NCBI GenBank assembly: GCA_039720395.1
Contig: CM077827.1
Location: 15,849,615-15,913,614, forward strand
Length of the DNA: 64,000 nucleotides
DNA from: Liquidambar formosana
Lineage: Eukaryota; Streptophyta; Magnoliopsida; Saxifragales; Altingiaceae
Direction: 5' to 3'
This document shows, in pieces, positions 52,796-63,500 of the stretch (position 1 is its first letter; each line of letters begins with the position of its first letter). Position numbers and translations under genes: made by a program. A model generated the notes under the pieces. That model had not been told where the DNA came from and ran no database searches. It was given only the letters and a program-made list of their open reading frames with translations.

Positions 52796-55502
52796 TGTAG
52801 ACACCCCATTTTCATCCCTAGGAGTTCATAAACTCATTTCATGAATTTTTGAAGCATTTAGAAGTCTCTAAGCCTTGAAGGATATTTTTGCCCTTTTAAG
52901 CTTATGTAAATAGTTCATCATTGCATGCATCTTTTTGTTTCATTTTTGTATTCCATCATTTGCATTTAGTTTTTAGGTGCATTTAGGATATATATGTGTA
53001 ATTTGGTTCGATTTCAGATAGGTTTGGATATTTAATTAGAACTTTTGCAACTTAAAGGGTAATTTTGTCTTTTAACTTGTATCTTTTCCATTTGACCTCG
53101 AAACTCATCCCGGATTGCTCCATTGTATTTATATTGATGAAAAGAGTCTACTTATAGAGTCAATTTAAGGATTGAATGGCTTTGGGATTGATTTACTATA
53201 TTTTTTTCCTTTTAGCTAATTGACCATTTTCGGTTAACCGCCTTGTTAAACCCAGCCACCTAACCATGGTTGGAGATTTTTAGCTCAAGAATATTCTAAA
53301 CTTGTTCCTCATTGAAATATGGAAATTTTGGCTTTTGAATCACTCAATTCGGAGTTAATTTGAGCAAGTTATGACCATTTTAAGCTTAAACACCCAAAAT
53401 AGGAAGCAATAGGAACCAGACTGGAACCCTCGAGTGATCGGTTGGCCCAACTAGTCAACCAAGGTCCCGCATTCTGACTCTGCCATCTTGCCTTTTTTGT
53501 TTCATTTGACCTTCCTACTCCGTTTTCATTGTTCCAAAAGGGTTTCCATCTTTATTTTTAGGTAACTTTGAGTTACTTAAGGCCCAAGTGAATTAATTAT
53601 AGCCTTAGATTGATTTTATGATAAATTAATCTCAGCCATTGGATCCTAAGGTTGGTTAGTTATAAATTTAGACCCTTCCATCAGCATAAAGAGCTTACAC
53701 ACCCCCTATATTCACTAGTAAAAGAGGGAGCACAAATTTGCACACACTCATACACCTTGAGAAAGCTATTCTACTGCATTTTTTAAGGAGAACTAGAAGC
53801 ATATCAAGCCAAGGAAGAAGGAAGCATTCAACAAAGGCCTTCTTTTGTAAATAAGTCTCTCATTCTCTTCCTTCTCTTAGTTTTCATTCTTTGCATGCTT
53901 AGGGTTGTTACTTAGCATAGTTAACTCATGTCTATTAGATATTATTGAGTTTATTTTATGGATATTATATGAATAGCATAATAGATTGTTAGGGTTCTCC
54001 TTGTGTGCTGAAATAATGATTTTCTCTCTCTAGAATGGGGTTATTTTGCATAGCATAGTAGTTGAAGTATTAGGATTATTTTCTTTTCATGATTCACTTA
54101 TATGCATGTTTTTAAGCACTTTTCATGTAGAACACATCTTGTGTAGGATTTATCTTCATATGTCTATAGATGAGGGTGAGTGTTTACATGAGTGCTTTAG
54201 AGAATGTGTTTAAGTGTGCTATCTTTTTTATTACATTCTTATGTATAGATTTTATGTAGGATATGTGGAGAAATCATTCATATGGAGTACTTTTTACATG
54301 AAATTATCTTAGAATAGTTTTTCTTAAGAAAGTTCGTCATAAGAAAGCCTTTTTCATGTTTTTACATAAAATCCAGATCTTTTGCATCATATTTTATTTT
54401 CTTTCTATGTTTTGAATTGTTATATGATATTTTCATCATAACAACTCACTTTTTGCGTATGTTTGATATTTTCATGCATGATAGGTAGTCTAGTCCATGT
54501 AGGAGCATATTAGGGTTTTGTTTTCCTTTTATTTTTTTGCTTTTAGCATGATTACTAGGATATTTTAGGGTTGTTTAGTATTCTATCCAAATTTGATTTA
54601 GGCTTTCTAATGATGATTTAAGCATGATTATGGTTGATTTGAGCATGATAATTGTCCTATAGCAAACATAGTAAGTTTTGTTATTATTTGTTCATTTCTC
54701 TTTCTTGGGTTATTTTCTTTGCATTGAATTATGGTAACTCTTAAGTTTCTATTTTCCTAAATTCTTTATTCTCTCAAAAGTTCTTTTTTTTTTTTATAAA
54801 ACTTTTTATTATTTTCTCTTGTTCTTTTTTGGAAACTCCTTAGTTTTCGAAACTTTCCTTTTTCATAAGATGGAAACTTAACATTTATGGTAGTTCATTG
54901 TGAAGGAAATAACTCCTTCTCTTTCGAATTACATGGACTTTGATCCTTGCATCTTTGTATGTGGAGTACGTAGGCGTTCATTTGATGTTCAAGTCCGTCC
55001 TAAGATACTAAGTATCCTAGGTTTCTTTTCTTTTCTTTTTGCTTATTCTTTTGTTCTTTATTCCTCTCTTTATTACTTTCCATATCTCTCTCTTTATTCT
55101 TTTTTTTTTTTTATGGATGTATATGGATGTATGTGGATGCATGGATGGTTATTTTAATGCATGGTGACTTATTTTTAGGAAGTTATTGAAATAGTCCATA
55201 TTAATTAAGAGACCTTTTAGGGCGATGTGGGTGCCTATAGGATGATTCCTAGAACCTTCCCATATTGTAACTTAGTCTTCGAATGCCCTCTTTGTTTCGT
55301 TAAGACTTCTTTTTCCTAAATTGGAGTCATTTGTTTGGTTTTGAAAGGTTTTCTCTAAAATGTTTTTATGGTTTTCCTTGTTCTTTTAAAATAAGGTGGC
55401 AACTCCTTGTTTTTGTTATTTGTTTTGTGTGAACCTTAAAAACATATTTTTATTTATTTAAAACTCTCTTTTAAAAAGGTCATTCAAAACCCGTGGTTCA
55501 CA
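52796..55502 (+). repeat. gypsy (Tat-lineage-like) LTR, about 2.7 kb, forward orientation
   Basis: Runs from TGTAGACACCCCATTTTCATC to GTGGTTCACA. Same family as 44339-46835. A TATAAATT box lies at 53661-53668. The box CATGGACTTTGATCC with TACGTAGGCG and the CCTAAGATAC/GTATCCTAGG hairpin (54999-55021) lie about 500 bases from its end. No primer binding site follows, and the flanks (GGATG / GGAAT) do not form a clear TSD. Confidence 0.75.
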
Positions 55503-55597
55503 GGAATAGTTCAAAAAAAGAAATTCCCCATTTGCAAGGGTAAAATGGTAAAAAATAACAAAAGGGCATTCTACCTAAATGGAAGCACACACCTACT

Positions 55598-56444
55598 TGT
55601 ATATACCCCATTTTCACCCCCCATAAGTTCATGATAACATTTGGTTAAATTTAGAAGCATTTAGAAGTCCCTAAGCCTTGAAGGACAATTTTGCCCTTTT
55701 AAGCTTTTGAGAATAGTACATCATTGCATGCATATTTTTGTCTCATTGTTGAGTCCCATCGCTTGCATTTAGTTTCTAGGATCATCTAGGATATATATGT
55801 CAAATTTGGTTCAATTCCTGATAGGTTTGGATAGTTAATTAGAACTTTTGTGACTTGAAGGGCAATTTTGTCTTTTACTTCGTATATTTTCCAATTAATT
55901 CTGAAACTCGTTTCGGATTGTTCCATTGTTCTTAAAATGATGAAATGAGTGTAATTGAAGTGCCAATTTAATTATTGAATAGGTTCTGGAATGATTCACC
56001 ATATTACCCTATGGCTAATCGACTTTTCTTTTGGTTAACCACCTTATGAAAACCCAGCCACTTGACCATGGTTAGGGATTTTTGGTTCAAGAATATTCTA
56101 GGCTTATTTTACATTGAATCCTTGAAATTTTGGCTTTTGAATCACTCAAATCGGAGTTAATTTGAAGAAATCGGAGTTAATTTGAAGAAGATATGGTCGT
56201 TTAAAGTCAGAAACCCGAAATAAGTCAAAACCAGGTGAAATAGAGGCTTGGCCTCGGGTGACCCGGTTTACCCAATTGGTCACCCGAGGCTTTGCGTGTA
56301 TTTTCCTTATTTTCAAGGAAACGCGGTTTTGGGCTATTTTACTCCGAATTTCCTCCTTCCAAAAGTGTTTTAAACCTATTAGGAAGTCATTTTGAGTTGT
56401 CCAACATCCAGGGGATTTAATAATAGCCTTAATTAGATTAGTTT
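55598..56444 (+). repeat. truncated related LTR (first about 850 bp)
   Basis: Starts TGTATATACCCCATTTTCACC and follows the same order as 52796-53650 (for example AATTTTGCCCTTTTAAGC and TGGTTAGGGATTTTTGG). It is cut at 56444 where the next LTR begins, which shows a nested insertion. It contains GCCTCGGGTGACC mirrored as GGTCACCCGAGGC at 56251-56290. Confidence 0.65.
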
Positions 56445-57151
56445 TGTCACACCCCATTTTTGTCACCTTAGCTAGGGTTTGTCATTGCATGTGTCTTTTT
56501 GTTTCCTTTTTGAGTCTAGTCTTTTGCATTGAGTTTCTAGGGTCCTAAGGATGGTGTCTATGAATTTTGGTTCGATTTGGAGTTGATCTCGAGGGTTAAT
56601 TAGAACTTTTGTGACTTGAGGGGCATAATTGTCTTTTTGATCACAAACTTTCCATTTGACCTTGAAATGATCTCCAAGTTGCCAATTGGAGTTCATATGG
56701 TTGTATTTGAGGTATTTGTGGGACCAATTCGATGAATTGGAGGTTCGGGATTAGAATGGCTCATTAAGGCTCAAGTTGGCTAAAAGACCTACTTCGGGTT
56801 AGCTCGAATTGGCTCATGATTTTCACTCTATGACTACTCATTTGACCTTGATTGGTCTTGATTTCATCCCCAAATGTGTTTAGGGAGGTTGAATTTCGAA
56901 TTGGAAAGCATTCGGTGCGACCCTATGTGCATACCTAAGCTAAGCGATGGTGAGGCATAGCGGTTAACCACCTTTGTAGGACTCAACCATGCAGCCATGG
57001 CTAGGGTTTCTCACCCTCAAGTGACTCAAATTACATTCCCCTTCGAAACACGGTCGTTTTGGCTTTCGTTTCGTCAAAATCGGAGTTAATTTGAACCCTA
57101 AAACACATTTGGAAGTCAAAGGGGTCAAAAATGGGCATATGCTGACAGAGC

Positions 57152-57231
57152 CTCGGGTGACCACCCAGGCCTGGGCGGCTAGCCGCCTGGGCCCAGGCTG
57201 CTAGCCGCCCAGCCCCAGGTGGTCACCCGAG
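57152..57231. repeat. GC-rich inverted repeat in the LTR
   Basis: The arms 57152-57183 and 57200-57231 pair over 32 bases with 3 mismatches (CTCGGGTGACCACC ... TGGGCGGCTAGC). The loop is 16 bases. It is much more GC-rich than its surroundings. Confidence 0.85.
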
Positions 57232-57418
57232 CCACTTTCCTTTTTTGAGCCTTGACGCGGCTCCCACCCTATTTTCTCGGATTTGCTCGCCTTTGGCCGC
57301 CATTTAACCCTAATTTCAGCCTTTTTTGACCTACTTAAGCCCCAAGGTAACCTCTAAGAGCCCTTGGATCAATCCCTAGGGTTTTAATCCCAACCATTGA
57401 GGGTTTCCCCTCAAGCCC

Positions 57419-57426
57419 TATAAATA
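57419..57426 (+). promoter_or_regulatory. TATA box of the LTR promoter
   Basis: TATAAATA followed by CCCCCTTATACTTC, in the U3 part of the LTR. In plant LTRs transcription usually starts about 30 bases downstream, which would be near 57450. Confidence 0.55.
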
Positions 57427-57727
57427 CCCCCTTATACTTCAGCAAGGGGGGCACTTAGGGACACTTTGGAGGCAATTTCTGAAGTGTGAGTGAGACTTGG
57501 AGGCTATGGCAGCCATCCTTAGGGTAGTTTAACTTAAACTTTGAGTGAGAGAGTGTGAGAGAAGGCTTGAAGGAGGGCTGGAGCATTGCTTGAAGGCTTG
57601 AAGGAGGTTGTTTCCAGCAGCACATAAGAGGAGGAGGACTCTCTACAGCAGCCACCATAGGTAAGCCTCTTCCCCTTTCTCTCTTTCATTCAAACTAGGG
57701 TTTTTGCATAAGATAGCATTATTCCAT

Positions 57728-58460
57728 GTTCAAGCTTGTGTTTTTATTGTGTTTTGCTACTTCTATTAGTTAGTGTGCATGTTTAGGATCATATTCATGG
57801 GCTGTTTAGTATGCTAGGATGTTATTCCATGTGATTTACTGAATGTTTGGGATTCTAGGGTTCCCTTAGTGCTGAAATTGGTTTTCTACATGAAATAACA
57901 CTTTTGCATATTGAAGCTTGTGTTTTTATTGTGTTTTGCTACTTCTATTAGTTAGTATGCATGATTAGGATAATATTCATGGGCTGTTTAGTATGCTAGG
58001 ATGTTATTCCATGTGATTTACTGCATGTTTGGGACTTTAGGGTTTCTTAGGTGCTTAAAATGGTTTTCTGCATGAAATAACTCTTTGGCATATTAGAGCT
58101 TATGTTTTTATTGTGTTTTGTTGCTTCCATTGGAATGTATGCATGATTAGGATAATATTTATGGGCTGTTTAGTATGCTAGGATGATGTTCCATGTGATT
58201 TGCTGCATGTTTGGGATTCTAGGGTTTCCTTAGTGCTGAAATTGAGTTTATGTTTAGAATAGCTATATTTCATGTGCAAGCTTGTATTTTTCTCATGTGT
58301 GGATGCTTCTATTGATTAATATGCATGATTAGCATGATGTCTATGATGGGCTTTGCATGATTTAGAGTTATTTTATGTGATTTTGAGCACAATTGCGATT
58401 CTAGGGTTTCATTCATCCTTGTATTAGGAAAGTAGCATATAGCATGATAGCTTAGGGTTT
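57728..58460 (+). repeat. tandem array, four units of 182 bp
   Basis: The marker word (CAAGCTTGTG and variants) recurs at 57731, 57913, 58095 and 58277, a constant 182-base step. Shared phrases are GCATGATTAGGATAATATTC, TGGGCTGTTTAGTATGCTAG, GATGTTATTCCATGTGATTT and GGGATTCTAGGGTTTC. Units 1-3 are close; unit 4 is more diverged, and weaker similarity continues beyond it. Confidence 0.85.
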
Positions 58461-59213
58461 TTCTTTGTATTTTCTTCATAGTTGATATATGTGCTGCATA
58501 TTTGATAACTATGATATTCTTCTGCATTCATAGTAGTGGATTTTAGTGTTTTTTGCATGTCATTGCATGTAGGGTTGAATTAGGGTTTTAGTTAGCTTAT
58601 GATTCATGTTGTTGCATGACTTGTGGTTGATTTTAAACCTTATTTCAATTCTGTCCAGATCTGTTATTTGTCCTTGATATGATATTTCGAGCATGTGTTA
58701 GCCCATGTTTGGGCATGATAATGGCTTGATTTGGAATCTAGCTTGTTTGGTTGGTATTTTTGGTATGTTTTGCATGGAAATTGCAGGTGCTTTGACAGGT
58801 ACAACAGGTGCAACTACCCCACCAATGTGGGGTGGTTATTTTGGCTATTGTGAGATGAAATCTTACAAATAAGGTAATTACCCTATGCAATAGGGTGGTT
58901 ACTTTGACAGGTTGCTTTTGCTTAAGGTAAGTAGGGTGTGAGGGTGCCCCAATTCACCCTTCTTTCCTTCCTTTGAAACTTTCCCTTTCTTCCCCCCCTA
59001 GGGTTGTTTCCTAATAGAGGGGTATGGTAGATTCTATAGTTTCCTTTCAATAAAAAAATACCTTTTAAATCAAAGTTTCCATCTTTTATCAAATTCCATA
59101 TTTACCAAAAATCTTTTGAAGAATCATTTGTTTTTTGGAAACTTACCATATTTCATATGAAAGGAAATTTAGGGTTTACCATAGGCCTTGATTAGGTTAT
59201 AACCCTATTCCCT

Positions 59214-59311
59214 TTCGAACTACGTGGACTTTGATCCATGTATTTCCATACATGGTACGTAGGCGCTCTTCGTGATGTTCAAGTCCGCCCTAGGATACTA
59301 AGTATCCTAGG
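59214..59311 (+). other. conserved LTR box and hairpin
   Basis: CGAACTACGTGGACTTTGATCC, then TACGTAGGCG, then AAGTCCGCC, followed by a perfect 10-bp stem CCTAGGATAC/GTATCCTAGG with a 3-base loop (59289-59311). The same block is present in the LTRs at 44784-44890 and 54915-55021, always 470-500 bases from the LTR 3' end. The role is unknown to me; RNA 3'-end formation or packaging are possible. Confidence 0.7.
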
Positions 59312-59768
59312 TTTTCTCCCCCTCCTTCTTTTTTCTGTTTTTTCTTTGATTTACATGATTATGTGGATGAATGAATGAATGATATGCATGCTGTCTTGTG
59401 ATGATAACTGTTGATTTATGTGTGATTAAGACTTTGATTTAGCCCAATTAAATTAAGAGACCGTTTAGGGCGATATGGGTGCCTATAGGCTTTGCCTAGA
59501 ACCTTCCTATATCGTAACTTAGCCTCCGAATCCCCGAATTCTCTGGTTTCCAAAAGATCATTTGCCTTTCCATTTTTAAATATGGAGTCAATCTTTTGTT
59601 TTCCTAAAACAAAACCGTTTTTAGGGTTTTCCTTGTTTCCTTTAAAAAATAAGGTGGCGACTCCTTTCTTTTTCCAAACCCATTCGTGGGCCCTCTTTTC
59701 CTGGGTCCACAGATTGGCGACTTTTAAACCCTCCTGTGGGCCTTAACAATTTCTGGGGTCCACAGACT

Positions 59769-59786
59769 TGGCGACTCCACTGGGGA
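59769..59786 (+). other. primer binding site of the Tat-lineage element
   Basis: TGGCGACTCCACTGGGGA, a few bases after the LTR end. This type of site is used by Tat/Ogre-related plant gypsy elements and differs from the tRNA-Met sites of the copia elements in this window. Confidence 0.8.
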
Positions 59787-60512
59787 TTTGTGGGCTAGAC
59801 TCTATACAATTTGATTGGGCTAAGTTAATTTCTTTTGTTTAATTAAAATCAATCACATTGCATTCGCTTGATTGTGTGCTTTCATTTACTGCATTGTGTG
59901 CGCAAACTCTTGCATGTTAGGATCGATGTCCCTTGCCACTGACGGGCCTAGCCTCAACCTTGGTTTTCCTGATTCCATGAGTTGGGGCGAAAGCTCTCAA
60001 CCTCTCTTGCCAAGTACCCTTGGGCTTGCCCTTGGGTATATTAAATGAGTTAATCACGTACTGCTGGACCCACGCGGCGTTCCTGATGCCACATGTGGTT
60101 AGGTATAAAGATTGCTCAAGCAAGTGAAGGACCCCAGCCTACCCTTATCATTAGTCCATATAGACAGACTTGCAGGACACTATGGTTTCACCCTTATACA
60201 CCCACATTGTTTGTAATGATATCATGACCGTGTTTGTGATGTGCTTAATGGAAAAATTAATAGAGGACCTTTGCACCCTATATCCTTAATACGTACCTTT
60301 CGCCCATGACCCTTGTAAAGGTGATTGGATTAAAAGGGACTAATTGAGTATATATGATGTGAAGTCATTGAGACAAATATGGAAGCCTAGGACATACCCT
60401 TAGGATGAGAGACTGATTGTTCCCTTTCGTAGAGGAGTGAGAGGACGTACTGGCTTGGATCCGCGACCAGCAAGGGCGCTTAGTGAAGATTGATTCTACC
60501 AACCAGTCAGAC
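59787..60512 (+). other. leader between primer binding site and gag
   Basis: 726 bases without a recognised ORF or domain. Confidence 0.5.
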
Positions 60513-63500
60513 ATGGCCGAAGAAGCAACTAGTGAAGGGGGTTTTGATGTTGAGACTTGTTTGAAGGCTATCATGACCAAGCTTGATTACACCACTGATG
60601 TATCCGAGAGAGCATTGAAAATGGCCCAAGATATCCAACATAAGATGTCCGAACCCGAACAGAATAATGGCCGTACCCCGGGGGATAACACCGAAAATGG
60701 GACCCAGTCTGGAGAGGGCACTAAGACCAATGATGGGGGAAGTACTCAGCCCAAAGGGAATGAATCACCTGAAGTTTTTAACCTGGAAGGGGGAAGTAAG
60801 GGGAAGACCTCTGATACAGACTCTGTGTTGGCTAGCAAGGTGGAAGCCTTGGAGAGAACTATAAAGGGAATCCGTAGGACAGATGACATGGTGGATGTAC
60901 GTACCCTATCTTTGTTTCCTCAAGCTCGTATTCCACTACAATTCAAGATGCCTGAATTAGAAAAGTTTGATGGAACGGGTTGCCCCAAGACCCATTTGAA
61001 GATGTATGTACGAGCTATGCACCCTCGAGGAGCGATAGATGAACTCTTGGCCCAAATGTTCCATGAAACCCTAGCCACTTCTGCTTTAAAGTGGTTCCTA
61101 GCCTTGGATGAGAATAGAACCCGAACTTGGGAAGACATATGTAATGAGTTTTCAGAGCACTACAAGTACAACACTGAGGTGGATGTCACAAGAAGGGACC
61201 TAGAGACCACAAAACAAGGGGCTAATGAGACCTTTTCCGCTTTCATTACAAGGTGGAGGCAAAAGGCCTCGAAAATGGCGGATAGACCGAATGAGGAAGA
61301 TCAGATTCAATTGGTGGTTAAGAACCTATTGCCGGTGTATCACAAGCACCTCTTTGCTCACTACTTCCCTAATTTCAAGGCTCTTATCGGAGCAGGTACA
61401 CAAGTTGAGGATGCCATTGCCGATGGGTCAATCAAGACAGAAGAAGTCCAAAAGAACCGCAGGCCGAACTTTGCTGGGAAAAACAATGCCGAGGTCAATG
61501 CCATAGCCCAACCCATTCAACCTATCTCCCTAAATGACACCAACCCACCTCGCCAATTCACCGAGCTGCATATGCCACTTGAGAAAGTACTTGAAAAGCT
61601 AAAAAGCCGAGGCCTGTTGAAACCTCTCGACCCAAGACCACCACCAAATCCATTGCCCAAGAGCTACAATGAGAATGAATACTGCAAATTCCACCAAGCC
61701 AAAGGCCACTCAACCAATCGTTGCTATCGCCTTAGGCATGAGATCCAAGACTTACTTGACAAGCAAATCATCTCACCACCAACTCCACCAAATCGCCCAA
61801 ATGTCACCCAAAATCCACTTCCCTCTCATAATTCATCCAACTCCATAAATGCCATTGAAGCCGACCCATCTCGACCTTGCCTACCCATAAGACAATACAC
61901 TCCATTACCCATGTCCTTGACCCAAGCCTTTCACCAATGCTGCGACCAAGGCCTTATCATACCTCACCCTCCAAAGCCAAGACCCCAAACACCCCATCAA
62001 TATTGCCAATACCATGGTATACCCGGCCATGACACTGATGACTGTGCTATGTTGAGAAAGGTCGTTCAAGACCTCATTGATCAAAAGACCCTACAATTGC
62101 CAAAGAAGTCCATCCAACAGCAGTTGAAAGAAAGGTATGAAGCAGGAGACCCTCAAGTGGGGTTATTGGGAGAACCTTCGGGGAAGTTTGATTACTATGT
62201 GCTTTATCCTGATCCATTGCCAAGTGAGCCCATAATTCCTACGGGCTGGGATGATATACCCGAAGAGGTGCAGATGGAGGACATTGACATGATTGAATGG
62301 GATGACCTGATGGGTGACACAAATGAAATTGATGACATATGGGCTAGTGATGAAGAAGTAGACCACATGACAAGAGGGGGCCGCCATTTCAAGCCTCCGC
62401 ACTTGGAATCTGATAATCCACTGGGTGAGTTAGATAAGCGCCTTGATGTGCAAGAAGAAGAGGACGAAGTACTCCGACAATTGAAGAAGACCAATGCCAA
62501 TATCACCATATGGGGCTTGCTTATGGCCTCCCACAAACACAGACAGACAGTGCTGAAGTTGTTAAACCAGGTACAGGTTCCGGTTGATTTGTCCCCTGAG
62601 GGATTGGTGAATCTAGTAAACCCTACTCCGAAGAATTCCACTATAGTGTTCACAGAGGCTGACTTACCTAAGAGTGGGCCAAGCCACTCCCAAGCTTTGC
62701 ATATAACTGTTGATACCATGGGGAAGAGAGTTCCTACGGTCTTGATTGATAATGGTTCCGCACTAAATGTATGTCCTTTAAGAACTGCAACTGTTTTGGG
62801 CTTGGGGCCCACTGATTTCACTCCATCTGGGCAGACAGTGAGGGCGTATGATAATACCCGTAGAGAAGTAATTGGGATGATCACTTTACCTTTAATCATG
62901 GGACCCACAGAGTTCAGAGTAGAATTTCAAGTCCTGGATGTGCCGTCATGTTTCAATCTGTTATTGGGAAGGCCTTGGATTCATCCTGCTGGGGCTGTAC
63001 CATCATCATTGCATCAAAAGGTGAAGTTCCCACATGAGGGAGCCATTGTCACGCTTCAAGGGGACTATGATTTGAAAATGGCGGGTATACCCATATGTGA
63101 AATAAAACCGGAATCAGTTGAGATACCCTTGTCTGGGTTTGAGTATGTGCAGTGTATAGAAAAGGAGTTGGAAAAGGAAGAATTGATACCCCTTGACTAT
63201 TGTCCTCATGGTAATTTACATGTTGGTGAGATAATGCGGAAAATGAATTTCTTCCCGGGTATGGGCCTAGGGCGTCGCCAACAAGGAATTCCCCACTCTG
63301 TTCAAAGTCGGGTTGTTTCCTATACTTTTGGGTTAGGATATGAGCCCACTAAGAATGACTATGCAGAAATGACAAGGAGGAATAAGGAGAAGGGAAAAGC
63401 TAGAGCAGAAGGAAGGGTGCCAGACTTTAAGATTTCACCGTACAGGCCGACTCTGAATGGCTGTTTCATCAAGGAAAGGGATGACTTCCTGTACTGTGGG

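Larger units (their letters stand above)
56445..59764 (+). repeat. 5' LTR of a Tat-lineage Ty3/gypsy element, about 3.3 kb
   Basis: Starts TGTCACACCCCATTTTTGTC and ends in TGGGGTCCACA just before the primer binding site. It holds a GC-rich hairpin (57152-57231), a TATA box (57419), a 182-bp tandem array (57728-58460) and the conserved box and hairpin (59214-59311). The 3' LTR lies outside the window, so boundaries rest on one copy and on similarity to the LTRs at 44339, 52796 and 55598. Confidence 0.75.

Noticed and set aside
62204..62908. 234-codon minus-strand frame
   Set aside because: It is the shadow of the gag-protease frame on the + strand, which has clear domains and no stops.
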